A DNA stretch of 64,000 nt from Paraburkholderia lycopersici (GTDB lineage: Bacteria; Pseudomonadota; Gammaproteobacteria; Burkholderiales; Burkholderiaceae), in contig NZ_FMYQ01000006.1 of assembly GCF_900096975.1 (NCBI RefSeq), forward strand, positions 1 to 64,000, given 5' to 3'. Positions 16,025 through 24,615 of the stretch are shown one piece after another. The position numbers and the translations under genes were made by a program. Below the pieces are notes generated by a model that saw only the letters and a program-made list of their open reading frames with translations, did no database searches and was not told the DNA's origin. Each line of letters starts with the position of its first letter. The stretch's first letter is position 1.

Positions 16025-17059
16025 TCAGATCACTCCAGATTTTAAGGGGACAAAGAAAACGCGATCAAGGCGCGACTCCCGCCACTGCGCCGGCCCCGTG
16101 CGCTCGACGAGCGTCAGCACCTGGGCGGCTTCGCCCGCGCTGCCCGCCGCCTGCGTGCCCGGCAAGGCCACCGGCGCCACGAGCCGGCCGCCGATGGCGA
16201 GCTGTTCGAGCAGCGCCTGCGGCACGTCGAAGCCCGCGGCCGCGATCACGATCGCGTCGAACGGCGCCGCCGACGGCAAACCGAGCCGTCCGTCGCCGTA
16301 GTGCAAGCGGATGTTCGGGATACGCAGCGGGCGAAGGTTCGTCTTCGCGCGCTCGTATAACGGCTTGATGCGTTCAATGGAATACACGTCGCGCGCAATC
16401 TGGCTCAGCACGGCGGCCTGATAGCCGCAGCCGGTGCCGATTTCCAGCACGCGCTCCAGCACGCGGCCCGCGCCCGCCAGTTCGAGCATGCGCGCGACGA
16501 CCGACGGCTTCGAGATGGTCTGGTGATGCCCGATCGGCAGCGCCGCGTCTTCGTAGGCCTGGGTAGCGAGCCCTGGATCGACGAACATGTGGCGCGGCAC
16601 GGCCGCGAGCGCCTGGAGCACGCGCGCATCGGCAATGCCGTTTGCACGCAGGCGTTCGACCATGCGTTCGCGCACGCGTTCCGAGGTCAATGCGTGCGCG
16701 CCGTTTAGCGCAACGGCGGGCGCGCCGGTGGCCGGAGCCCCGGTCCGCAGCGCACTGGCGCCGACGGAAGCCGCGGCGCGCGGCGGCGCAGCGTTGGCGG
16801 CAGCATGCGTTGCCGGCGCCGCGCTTGCCGGCCTCGCGCTCACCGCACTCACCGGTTTCGCATTGGCTGGCCTCGCGGGCGACGCCTTGAACGGCGCGCT
16901 TGCCGTGGACTTCGCAACGGGCTTCGCGGCGCCGCCGTTGCTCGCGCCCACACCCGCGAGCGGCGTGCGCGCGGCGTCGGGACGCGCCTCGCGCCGGCGC
17001 GGCTCACGCACCAGATCGGCGAGCCCGAGCGGAAAACGCTTCGTGCGCTCGCCCGTCAT
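16025..17059 (-). CDS. pcm: Protein-L-isoaspartate O-methyltransferase with long N-terminal extension
   Basis: Pcm uses S-adenosylmethionine to methylate isoaspartyl residues and start their repair in aged proteins. The catalytic part (about residues 135-344) shows [33 protein letters not shown] and the SAM-binding [15 protein letters not shown], all typical. The start ATG (17057-17059) overlaps the surE stop as ATGA, so the ORF's longer upstream extension is not used. Before the catalytic domain lies an unusual extension of about 130 residues, rich in Ala, Arg and Pro and of low complexity. The E. coli enzyme has 208 residues, this one 344. The extension may be a disordered tail. Member of surE-pcm-nlpD-rpoS. 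Confidence 0.93.
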   Translation of the reverse strand: MTGERTKRFPLGLADLVREPRRREARPDAARTPLAGVGASNGGAAKPVAKSTASAPFKASPARPANAKPVSAVSARPASAAPATHAAANAAPPRAAASVGASALRTGAPATGAPAVALNGAHALTSERVRERMVERLRANGIADARVLQALAAVPRHMFVDPGLATQAYEDAALPIGHHQTISKPSVVARMLELAGAGRVLERVLEIGTGCGYQAAVLSQIARDVYSIERIKPLYERAKTNLRPLRIPNIRLHYGDGRLGLPSAAPFDAIVIAAAGFDVPQALLEQLAIGGRLVAPVALPGTQAAGSAGEAAQVLTLVERTGPAQWRESRLDRVFFVPLKSGVI

Positions 17060-17817
17060 GAAGCGCTGCCGCCCTTGCGCGCCCATTCGTGCGTCACGGG
17101 CAACATCTGCGTGTGCGTGAGGTCGAGTTGCAGCGGCGTAATCGAAACATGGCCGTGCGATACCGCGTGAAAGTCCGTGCCCTCGCTTGCGTCGCGCGCG
17201 CCGCCCGACGGCCCGATCCAGTAGATCGGCTCGCCGCGCGGATTGGTCTGGCGGATCACGGGCTGCGAGGGATGACGCTTGCCGAGACGCGTGACGCGCC
17301 ATTCGCCAAGCTCGTCATAAGGCAGATTCGGGATGTTGACGTTGAGCAGCGGATGACCGGGCAGCGGATTCGCGAGGTAATGCGCCACGATCCCGGCCGC
17401 GACGCGCGCAGCGGAATCGAGGTGCATCCAGTCCTTGTCGACGAGCGAGAATGCAATGGACGGCACGCCGAACATGATGCCTTCGGTGGCCGCGGCGACG
17501 GTGCCCGAATACAGCGTGTCCTCGCCCATGTTCTGCCCGTTGTTGATGCCGGAGACCACGAGGTCGGGCTTCTGGTCGAGCATGCCCGTGAGCGCGATGT
17601 GCACCGAGTCGGTGGGCGTGCCGTTCACGTAGTAGAAGCCGGTCGTCGCCGAGCGCAACACCGACAACGGGCGCCACAGCGTGAGCGAGTTCGATGCGGC
17701 GCTGCAGTTCTGCTCGGGCGCCATCACCGTGACTTCGCCGAGCGGCTTGAGCGCCTCGTAGAGCGCAGCAAGGCCGGGGGCGAGATAACCGTCGTCGTTG
17801 CTGAGTAGTATTCGCAT
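17056..17817 (-). CDS. surE: 5'/3'-nucleotidase SurE
   Basis: SurE is a metal-dependent nucleoside monophosphate phosphatase linked to stationary-phase survival. The 253-residue product starts [15 protein letters not shown] with the metal-binding Asp8-Asp9 pair, and has SASNSLT-type and [20 protein letters not shown] motifs (Asn ligand) near residue 90, all diagnostic. Length matches the family. The ATG at 17815-17817 is chosen over upstream in-frame codons because it begins the conserved motif. The stop overlaps the pcm start, so surE, pcm, nlpD and rpoS form one operon in that order. Confidence 0.96.
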   Translation of the reverse strand: MRILLSNDDGYLAPGLAALYEALKPLGEVTVMAPEQNCSAASNSLTLWRPLSVLRSATTGFYYVNGTPTDSVHIALTGMLDQKPDLVVSGINNGQNMGEDTLYSGTVAAATEGIMFGVPSIAFSLVDKDWMHLDSAARVAAGIVAHYLANPLPGHPLLNVNIPNLPYDELGEWRVTRLGKRHPSQPVIRQTNPRGEPIYWIGPSGGARDASEGTDFHAVSHGHVSITPLQLDLTHTQMLPVTHEWARKGGSAS

Positions 17818-18051
17818 CGGGCGATTGTAACCGAGGAAAGAAGGCGCGCGAACGACAGGCCGGCCCATGCGGCGCGGCGCTTCGGACGCCCAGGCCGCGC
17901 GCCGGCTCGCTGTTGTATGTTCGCCTGCGCAACGCCCGGCAAACGGCACCAAACAAATCGCACGATCGTTCGCATTGCGGCGGATTACCGTACACTGTCC
18001 CGCTGTGGCGAATCCATAAACGAAGCAACCGAAGCAACGACAGGAGACACG

Positions 18052-19023
18052 ATGCGCGCAATCCGCTGCAACCAGTACGGCCCGCCCGACTCGCTCATGC
18101 TCGAAGACCTGCCCGACCTCGCGCCGGGCTCCGGCCAGGTCGTGATCGACGTGAAGGCCGCGGCCGTCAACTTCCCCGACGTGCTCATCATCGAGAACAA
18201 GTATCAGATGAAGCCGCCGCTGCCCTTCACGCCCGGCGCCGAACTTGCCGGCGTGGTGCGCGCAGCGGGCGACGGCGTGAAGCTCGCGCCCGGCACGCGC
18301 GTCGTCGCTTATGTGGGCACCGGTGCATTCGCCGAACAGGCGATTGCCGACGCGGCGGCATGCGTGCCGCTGCCCGAGGACGCCGATTTCCCAACGGCCG
18401 CGGCCTTCACGCTCGCCTACGGCACCTCGCATCACGCCGTCGTGGATCGCGCTGCGCTACGCGCGGGCGAAACGATGCTCGTGCTCGGCGCGGCAGGCGG
18501 CGTGGGCCTTGCGGCCGTGGAGATCGGCAAGGTGCTCGGCGCGCGCGTGATCGCGGCGGCGTCGAGCGAAGAGAAGCTCGAGGTCTGCCGCCGCTTCGGT
18601 GCGGATGCCACCATCAACTACAGTACCGAGGACCTGCGCGAGCGCATCAAGGCGCTCACCGACGGCAAGGGCCCCGACGTGATCTACGACCCGGTCGGCG
18701 GCGAGTATGCGGAGCCGGCGTTTCGCAGCATAGGCTGGCGCGGGCGCTATCTCGTGGTGGGCTTCGCGAACGGCGAAATTCCCAAGCTGCCGCTCAATCT
18801 CGCGCTGCTCAAGGGCGCGAGCCTCGTCGGCGTATTCTGGGGGGATTTCGCGCGCCGCGAGCCGCAGCACAATGCGGCCGCGTTCGCGCAGATGGTGGGC
18901 TGGATCGGCGAAGGCAAGCTCAAGCCTTACGTCTCGAAGCGCTATCGACTCGCGGATACCGCGCAGGCGCTCAAGGACATGGCCTCGCGCAAGGTGACGG
19001 GCAAGATCGTGATCGAGCCCTGA
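18052..19023 (+). CDS. Zinc-independent alcohol dehydrogenase / NADPH:quinone oxidoreductase family
   Basis: The 323-residue protein belongs to the medium-chain dehydrogenase/reductase superfamily, quinone-oxidoreductase branch. The GroES-like N-terminus includes [14 protein letters not shown], then [11 protein letters not shown] near residue 60. The Rossmann NADPH-binding part has [18 protein letters not shown] near 145. The catalytic-zinc and structural-zinc cysteines of true alcohol dehydrogenases are absent. Substrate is unknown. The ATG at 18052 is preceded by AGGAGA; the long in-frame extension upstream is not used. It is divergent from surE, with about 230 bases between, and ends before a strong bidirectional terminator. 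Confidence 0.9.
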   Translation: MRAIRCNQYGPPDSLMLEDLPDLAPGSGQVVIDVKAAAVNFPDVLIIENKYQMKPPLPFTPGAELAGVVRAAGDGVKLAPGTRVVAYVGTGAFAEQAIADAAACVPLPEDADFPTAAAFTLAYGTSHHAVVDRAALRAGETMLVLGAAGGVGLAAVEIGKVLGARVIAAASSEEKLEVCRRFGADATINYSTEDLRERIKALTDGKGPDVIYDPVGGEYAEPAFRSIGWRGRYLVVGFANGEIPKLPLNLALLKGASLVGVFWGDFARREPQHNAAAFAQMVGWIGEGKLKPYVSKRYRLADTAQALKDMASRKVTGKIVIEP

Positions 19024-19052
19024 TCGCTTCGCGCCAAACGCGCACCCAAACG

Positions 19053-19081
19053 AAAACGGCTCGCGATACGTGAGCCGTTTT
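19053..19081. terminator. Bidirectional intrinsic terminator
   Basis: AAAACGGCTC and its complement GAGCCGTTTT form a perfect 10-bp stem around a short loop, giving a T-run on either strand. It separates the oxidoreductase gene from the convergent ABC transporter operon. Confidence 0.85.
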
Positions 19082-19116
19082 GCCTTGCACGATGGATGGG
19101 CGCGCTCGCCGCGCGC

Positions 19117-19983
19117 TCAGAGCTTTTCGGTGTCGCCGGTCTTCGGCTGCCACTTCATGAACCGCCGCTCGGCGAGCCCCACCAGCGCATCGAGAATCAA
19201 CGCGAACGCGGTCAGCACGAGAATACCGGCGAACACGGTATTGATGTCGAAGGTGCCCTCGGCCTGCAGGATCAGATAGCCGACACCGCTTGCCGAACCA
19301 AGATACTCGCCCACCACCGAACCGACGAACGCGAGCCCGACCGACGTATGCAGGCTCGAAAACACCCAGCTCATCGCGCTCGGCAGGTAGACGTGACGCA
19401 GCAACTGCCGGCGGTTCGCGCCGAGCATGCGCGCGTTCGCGAGCACGACCGGGCTAACTTCCTTCACGCCCTGATAAACGTTGAAGAACACGATGAAGAA
19501 CACGAGCGTGACGCCGAGCGCCACCTTCGACCAGATGCCAAGGCCGAACCACACGCCGAAGATCGGCGCGAGAATCACGCGCGGCATCGAGTTTGCGGCC
19601 TTGATATAGGGATCGAAGAGCGCGCTGGAAGTGGGCGCGAGCGCGAGCCACAAGCCGACGGCGAGGCCCGTGATCGTGCCGATCGCGAAGGCGAGCACGG
19701 TCTCGACGAGCGTCACCCACAGATGCAGCCAGATCTCGCCGGTCGCGAACCATTCCCAGATGCGCACGAGCACCTTCTGCGGCTCGCCGAAGAAGAACGC
19801 GGCCTTGTTGGGGTCGTCGAAATAGACGGGCGGCAGGAGCGTGGGGCTCGTGAACACATACCACAGCGCGAAGCACGCGACGAGCAGCAGCCACTGCCAC
19901 ACGACGAGATTGGCCCGGTTCGGGAGCAGCCGTTTCCACATGATGGGGGTCTCTTTGCCTGTCAGTTCCTTCGATTGCGCCAT
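19117..19983 (-). CDS. ABC transporter permease, SsuC/TauC-like
   Basis: This 288-residue inner-membrane protein is the permease of an importer for sulfonate-, nitrate- or pyrimidine-type substrates. It has about six hydrophobic segments and the BPD_transp_1 EAA-type loop (VVLANARMLGANRRQLLRHV, about 185-205) that contacts the ATPase. It follows the ATPase gene by seven bases and the substrate-binding gene by less than 1 kb, all on the minus strand. The family does not identify the ligand on its own. The gene is intact and ends just before the bidirectional terminator. Confidence 0.9.
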   Translation of the reverse strand: MAQSKELTGKETPIMWKRLLPNRANLVVWQWLLLVACFALWYVFTSPTLLPPVYFDDPNKAAFFFGEPQKVLVRIWEWFATGEIWLHLWVTLVETVLAFAIGTITGLAVGLWLALAPTSSALFDPYIKAANSMPRVILAPIFGVWFGLGIWSKVALGVTLVFFIVFFNVYQGVKEVSPVVLANARMLGANRRQLLRHVYLPSAMSWVFSSLHTSVGLAFVGSVVGEYLGSASGVGYLILQAEGTFDINTVFAGILVLTAFALILDALVGLAERRFMKWQPKTGDTEKL

Positions 19984-19990
19984 GTGTCGT

Positions 19991-20803
19991 TCACCCCGCC
20001 GCTAGCTGCTGCTGATACCCCTTGAGCACCTCGTCGCGCAGCACGCCCCAGATCTGCGCATGCAGTTCGACGAAACGCGGATGCGAACGCACTTCCGCCA
20101 CGTCGCGCGGGCGCGGCAGATCGATCGTGAATTCGCCGATCGGATGCGTGCCCGGCCCCGCCGAAAGCACCACCACGCGGTCCGACATGGCGATCGCTTC
20201 GTCCAGATCGTGGGTGATGAAGAGCACCGCCTTGCGCTTCGCGGCCCACAGGTCGAGCAGTTCGTTCTCCATGAGCTGGCGCGTCTGGATGTCGAGCGCC
20301 GAAAACGGCTCGTCCATGAGGACGATGTCGGGGTCGAGAATGAGCGTCTGCGCCATTGCCACGCGCTTTCGCATGCCGCCCGAAAGCTGGTGCGGATAGC
20401 GGTCTCCGAAGCCGCCGAGCCCCACGCGCTTGAGCCACTCCCCGGCTTGCGCGCGGGCCTCGCCGGGCGCGACGCCGTGAAACGCGAGGCCTGCCATCAC
20501 GTTGTCGAGCGCGCTGCGCCACGGCATCAGCGCGTCGGCCTGGAACATGTAGCCCGCGCGGCGGTTCAGGCCCGTGAGGCGCTCGCCGAACACGCTCACC
20601 GTGCCCGAAGTCGGCGCGAGCAGGCCCGCGCCCACGTTGAGCAGCGTGGATTTGCCACAGCCCGTCGGCCCGACCACCGAGACGAATTCGCCGGGCGCGA
20701 TGCGCAGCGTCGCGTTCGCGACGGCGGTGTAGCGTTGCGCGCGATCTTCGCGCGAAGCGAAGGTGCACGTGATGTTGTCGAGCGCGAGAGCGGGAACGGT
20801 CAT
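19991..20803 (-). CDS. ABC transporter ATP-binding protein, SsuB/TauB-like
   Basis: The 270-residue ATPase energises the importer formed with the adjacent permease and binding protein. Walker A is GPTGCGKST near residue 45, the signature is QLSGGMRKRVAMAQ near 140, Walker B is IVLMDEPFSALD near 162, and the switch His is FITHDLDEA near 196. The ATG at 20801-20803 begins the conserved TVPALALDNIT start; the 15-codon upstream extension has no support. It belongs to the nitrate/sulfonate/bicarbonate (NrtD/SsuB) importer group. Substrate is not deducible from sequence. Confidence 0.92.
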   Translation of the reverse strand: MTVPALALDNITCTFASREDRAQRYTAVANATLRIAPGEFVSVVGPTGCGKSTLLNVGAGLLAPTSGTVSVFGERLTGLNRRAGYMFQADALMPWRSALDNVMAGLAFHGVAPGEARAQAGEWLKRVGLGGFGDRYPHQLSGGMRKRVAMAQTLILDPDIVLMDEPFSALDIQTRQLMENELLDLWAAKRKAVLFITHDLDEAIAMSDRVVVLSAGPGTHPIGEFTIDLPRPRDVAEVRSHPRFVELHAQIWGVLRDEVLKGYQQQLAAG

Positions 20804-20929
20804 CGTCTTGAGGCCGCGGACGGCAGGCGTGCTACGGCCACGCAGCAAATAAACAGGAAACGCGACGCCGCGCCGGGCAAGCAGTTACCCGGCACGGCGC
20901 GCCGGACAGCGCATCGAACCGCGCGAGCG

Positions 20930-21967
20930 TCAGCTCTTGACGGTCCCGAGCGCCTTCTTCACGAAGTCGTTGGTCCACGTCTTCGAAAGATCGATCGGCT
21001 TGCCCTTGATGTTCGGGTCGAACTGCAGCGTCCTGAGCGCCGTGGCGGGACCGTCGGCGGGCATCAGGCCATCCGGCGAGAGCGCCTCCTTCACGTGCTC
21101 CCACGCCGCGAGATAGAGCGCGCGGTCGCCGAGCAGATAGCTTTCGGGCACGGTGTCGATGAGCTGCGCGCCCGTAGCGCCCTGCAGCCACCTGAGCGCG
21201 CGCACCATTGCGTTGGTAAGCGCCTGCGTCGTGTTCGGATTCTTCGTGATGAAGCTCTCCGATGCGTAGAGGCAGCCCGCCGGCATGTCGCCGCCGAACA
21301 CCGAATGCGTGTCCGCGAGCGTGCGCGTGTCCGAGACCACGCGAATGTCGCCCGCGCGGTCGAGCCTCGTCATGACGGGATCGAGGTTCGCGAGCGCATC
21401 GATCTGGCCCGACTGCAGCGCGGCGATCGCGCCCGCGCCGGCGCCCACGCCGATGAACGCAACATCGGTGGGCTTGAGTCCCGCCTTCGCCAGCACGAAG
21501 CTCGCCATGATCGACGTGGACGAGCCCGGCGCCGTCACGCCGATCTTCTTGCCCTTGAGGTCGGCGATGCTCCTGTAGTTCGGCATCGCCTTCTTCGAAA
21601 CGGCCAGCACGATTTGCGGCGCGCGGCCCTGCAACACGAACTCGCGGAACATCTGGTGTTGCGCCTGCAGCAGAATGGTGTGCTCGAACGCGCCCGAGAC
21701 CACGTCGGCGCTGCCGCCCACGGCCGCCTTCAGCGCCTGCGAGCCGCCCGCGAAGTCCGAGATCTCGACGTCGAGGCCTTCGTCCTTGAAGAAACCGCGC
21801 CGCTCGGCGATCGTGAGCGGCAAGTAGTAAAAGAGGTTCTTGCCGCCCACGGCGATCGCCACTTTCTTCGTTTCGAGCTTGTTCTGCTGGGCGAAGGCGA
21901 GCGGCGCGGCACCGAGCGAAGCGGCCGCGAGCGCGGCCGTACCGGCGAGAAAGCTTCTGCGTTGCAT
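20930..21967 (-). CDS. ABC transporter substrate-binding protein, SsuA/THI5-like
   Basis: This 345-residue periplasmic protein delivers the ligand to the adjacent permease. It has a signal peptide with twin arginines (QRRSFLAG) and a cleavage region after LAFA near residue 26, so Tat export is possible. The mature part follows the NMT1/SsuA pattern: FYYLPLTIAERRGFFKDEGL, then AVGGSADVVSG, then LKGKKIGVTAPGSSTS. It begins about 125 bases downstream of the CoA-transferase gene, on the same strand. Co-transcription with that gene is possible and could point to an organic acid or thioester-linked substrate, but this is speculation. Confidence 0.9.
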   Translation of the reverse strand: MQRRSFLAGTAALAAASLGAAPLAFAQQNKLETKKVAIAVGGKNLFYYLPLTIAERRGFFKDEGLDVEISDFAGGSQALKAAVGGSADVVSGAFEHTILLQAQHQMFREFVLQGRAPQIVLAVSKKAMPNYRSIADLKGKKIGVTAPGSSTSIMASFVLAKAGLKPTDVAFIGVGAGAGAIAALQSGQIDALANLDPVMTRLDRAGDIRVVSDTRTLADTHSVFGGDMPAGCLYASESFITKNPNTTQALTNAMVRALRWLQGATGAQLIDTVPESYLLGDRALYLAAWEHVKEALSPDGLMPADGPATALRTLQFDPNIKGKPIDLSKTWTNDFVKKALGTVKS

Positions 21968-22092
21968 GAGCGAGTCTCCAATGCTTGTTGTGTTTTTCGC
22001 GCGGGCCTGGCGGGCCTGGCACGCGTGGCGGGATGGATCGACAGCCGCCCGCCGCCGTCGTGATGCATCAAGCGCCCTGGGGGCGAAGCGCC

Positions 22093-23364
22093 TCAGACGA
22101 TTTGTTGCTCGCGCAACCGTGCGATGTGGTCTGCATCATAACCCAGCGCCTGAAGGACTTCATCGGTATGTTCACCCAGGGCGGGGCCGAGCCAGCGCGT
22201 GTCGCCGGGGGTGGCCGAAAGCTTGGGCGTGACCGCGGGCAGCGCGACGTCAACGCCCTCGCCGTCCTTGCCGCCCGGCGCCTGCCAGCGGAACCGCTGG
22301 ATCATCTGGCGCGCCGCGAACTGCGGATCCGCGAACATGTCGGCCACGCTGTAGATGCGGCCCACGGGCACGTCGGCGGCGTTGAGCACGCCGAGCGCCT
22401 CGTCGATGGTACGTATGGAGAGCCACGCCGCGATCGCGCCGTCGATCTCCGCCGTGCGCGGCACGCGGCCGTCGTTGTGCGCGAGATCGGGGTCGTTGGC
22501 GAGATCCGCGCGGCCGATTGCCGTCATGAGGCGCCTGAAGATCGGGTCGCTGTTGCCGCCGATCACGATGCTGCCGTCGCGGCACGGATAGGTATTCGAC
22601 GGCACGATGCCCGGCAACGACGCGCCGGTGCGCTCGCGCACCATGCCGTACACGCCGTACTCGGGCACCACGCTCTCCATCATGTTGAACACGGCCTCGT
22701 AAAGCGCCACGTCGACGATCTGCCCGCTGCCGCCGTTCATGTTGCGGTGATGGAGCGCCATCATCGCGCCGATCACGCCGTGCAGCGCGGCGATCGAGTC
22801 GCCGATCGAAATGCCGATGCGCGGCGGCGGCAGGTCGGGATAGCCGGTGATGTGGCGCAGGCCGCCCATCGATTCGGCGATCGCGCCAAAGCCCGGACGG
22901 TCGCGATACGGGCCGCTCTGGCCGTAGCCCGAGAGCCGCACCATCACGAGGCCGGGATTGTCCTTCGAGAGCACGTCGTAGCCGAGCCCGAGCTTTTCGA
23001 GCAGACCGGGCCGGAAGTTCTCGATGACGATATCGGCTTCCTTCGCGAGCCGCCGCACGATCTCCTTGCCCTCTTCGGCCTTGAGATTGACCGTGACGGA
23101 CTTCTTGTTGCGCGCCTGCACGGCCCACCAGAGCGACGTGCCGCCCGCTTCGGGATAGAGCTTGCGCCATTTGCGCAGAGGGTCGCCACCCTTGGGATCC
23201 TCGATCTTGATGACTTCGGCGCCGAATTCGCCGAGAAAGCGCGCCGCGAACGGGCCGGCGATCAGCGTGCCGAGTTCGAGGACTTTCACGCCCGCGAGCG
23301 GGCCCGCGCCTTTGGCCGGGGTCGCGCTCGATTGCGAATCGGGGGAAGCGGCTGCTGCGCTCAT
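22093..23364 (-). CDS. CaiB/BaiF (class III) CoA-transferase
   Basis: The 423-residue protein transfers coenzyme A between organic acids. Typical features are LAGVKVLELGTLIAGPFAARFLGEFGAEVIKIE-type opening (quoted in parts: VLELGTLIAGPF and GAEVIKIEDP), ENFRPGLLEKLGLGYD near residue 120, and a domain interlock with the catalytic Asp expected near residue 170-185. The start ATG (23362-23364) is preceded by AAAGGAGA at good spacing, so the longer upstream frame is rejected. The neighbour downstream on the same strand is an SsuA-like importer set. The specific CoA donor and acceptor (for example succinyl, formyl or carnitine type) cannot be told. Confidence 0.92.
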   Translation of the reverse strand: MSAAAASPDSQSSATPAKGAGPLAGVKVLELGTLIAGPFAARFLGEFGAEVIKIEDPKGGDPLRKWRKLYPEAGGTSLWWAVQARNKKSVTVNLKAEEGKEIVRRLAKEADIVIENFRPGLLEKLGLGYDVLSKDNPGLVMVRLSGYGQSGPYRDRPGFGAIAESMGGLRHITGYPDLPPPRIGISIGDSIAALHGVIGAMMALHHRNMNGGSGQIVDVALYEAVFNMMESVVPEYGVYGMVRERTGASLPGIVPSNTYPCRDGSIVIGGNSDPIFRRLMTAIGRADLANDPDLAHNDGRVPRTAEIDGAIAAWLSIRTIDEALGVLNAADVPVGRIYSVADMFADPQFAARQMIQRFRWQAPGGKDGEGVDVALPAVTPKLSATPGDTRWLGPALGEHTDEVLQALGYDADHIARLREQQIV

Positions 23365-23437
23365 GGTGTCTCCTTTCGTTCTGTTCGGCATGCGGCGGCG
23401 CACTGCGCGCGCCGCTATCGAGGCATGCGAGACGACG

Positions 23438-24034
23438 CTACATCGAGCGCCTGTCGAGCATGGCGCGCGCGATGGTCCCCGCGTCGACGTATTCGAGCTC
23501 GCCGCCCACCGGCACGCCGCGCGCAAGGCGTGTGACGGCGAGACCGCGTGCCTTCAGCGTCTGGCCCAGATAATGAGCCGTCGCCTCGCCCTCGTTCGTG
23601 AAGTTGGTTGCGAGCACCACTTCCTTGACGACGCCGTCGGAGGCTCGCTTTACGAGCCGGTCGAAGTGGATCTCCTTCGGGCCGATGCCGTCGAGCGGGC
23701 TCAAATGCCCCATCAGCACGAAATACAGCCCGCGATAGGTCATCGTCTGTTCGAGCATGATCTGGTCGGCCGGCGTTTCGACGACGCACAGGAGCGTCGC
23801 ATCGCGTTCCTCATCCAGACAGGTTTCGCATACCTTGGCTTCGGTGAAGGTATTGCACTTCTCGCAATGCTTCAGGTTCTCGGTCGCGAACAGGAGCGCG
23901 CCGCCGAGCTTTTCGGCGCCTTCGCGGTCGTGCTGCATCAGGTGATAGGCCATGCGTTGCGCCGACTTCGGCCCGACGCCGGGCAGCACGCGCAGCGCCT
24001 CGACGAGAGCGGCGAGAGCGGAAGGTTGTTTCAT
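23438..24034 (-). CDS. recR: Recombination mediator RecR
   Basis: RecR works with RecF and RecO to load RecA at gaps. The 198-residue protein has a helix-hairpin-helix ([19 protein letters not shown]), a Cys4 zinc motif (C57, C60, C69, C72) and a Toprim domain ([16 protein letters not shown], then [16 protein letters not shown]), all in order. Length matches the E. coli protein. It is the last of dnaX-ybaB-recR, the conserved order, with about 170 bases separating it from ybaB. Confidence 0.97.
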   Translation of the reverse strand: MKQPSALAALVEALRVLPGVGPKSAQRMAYHLMQHDREGAEKLGGALLFATENLKHCEKCNTFTEAKVCETCLDEERDATLLCVVETPADQIMLEQTMTYRGLYFVLMGHLSPLDGIGPKEIHFDRLVKRASDGVVKEVVLATNFTNEGEATAHYLGQTLKARGLAVTRLARGVPVGGELEYVDAGTIARAMLDRRSM

Positions 24035-24206
24035 GCGGATTCAGCGCGGGATGCGCACCTGGGTTTGAAGCGGATTCGGCTTCTTGCTGACTGCTGCATA
24101 CTGCTTCTGGCGCCTTGACGCCAGCGCCTCGCCAACCATGCGAGGGTGTCGGCAAGGCGCGCGGGCGCCGGCACGCCTGAAGCACGCGCGGCGCCCATGC
24201 CGCAGC

Positions 24207-24533
24207 TTAGAACGGCAACTTGAAGCCCGGCGGAATCGGCAGGCCGGCGGTCATGCCGCCCATCTTTTCCTGCGACGTGGCTTCAGCCTTGCGCACCGCG
24301 TCGTTGAACGCCGCGGCCACGAGGTCTTCGAGCATCTCCTTGTCGTCGGCGAGCAGGCTCGGATCGATCGATACGCGGCGCACGTCGTTGCGACAGGTCA
24401 TCGTGACCTTGACAAGACCGGCGCCAGCCTGACCCTCGACTTCGATCTGGGCAAGCTGCTCCTGCATCTTCTTCATGTTTTCCTGCATCTGCTGAGCCTG
24501 CTTCATGAGCCCGGCGAGTTGGCCTTTCAACAT
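24207..24533 (-). CDS. ybaB: YbaB/EbfC nucleoid-associated protein
   Basis: YbaB is a small dimeric DNA-binding protein of the nucleoid. The 108-residue protein shows the family start ([20 protein letters not shown]), a coiled N-terminal helix, a [14 protein letters not shown] core strand and a C-terminal IPPGFKLPF tail. An in-frame GTG two codons upstream is only two bases from AGGAG, whereas the ATG at 24531-24533 is at normal distance, so the ATG is chosen. It lies between dnaX and recR, its usual place. Confidence 0.95.
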   Translation of the reverse strand: MLKGQLAGLMKQAQQMQENMKKMQEQLAQIEVEGQAGAGLVKVTMTCRNDVRRVSIDPSLLADDKEMLEDLVAAAFNDAVRKAEATSQEKMGGMTAGLPIPPGFKLPF

Positions 24534-24615
24534 AGTCACTGCTCCTTCTGGATCGTAGTCGTTCGAATCATTTGCGTCCGAATGCGCACGACGCCAGGCG
24601 CCGCGCGACGCAAAA

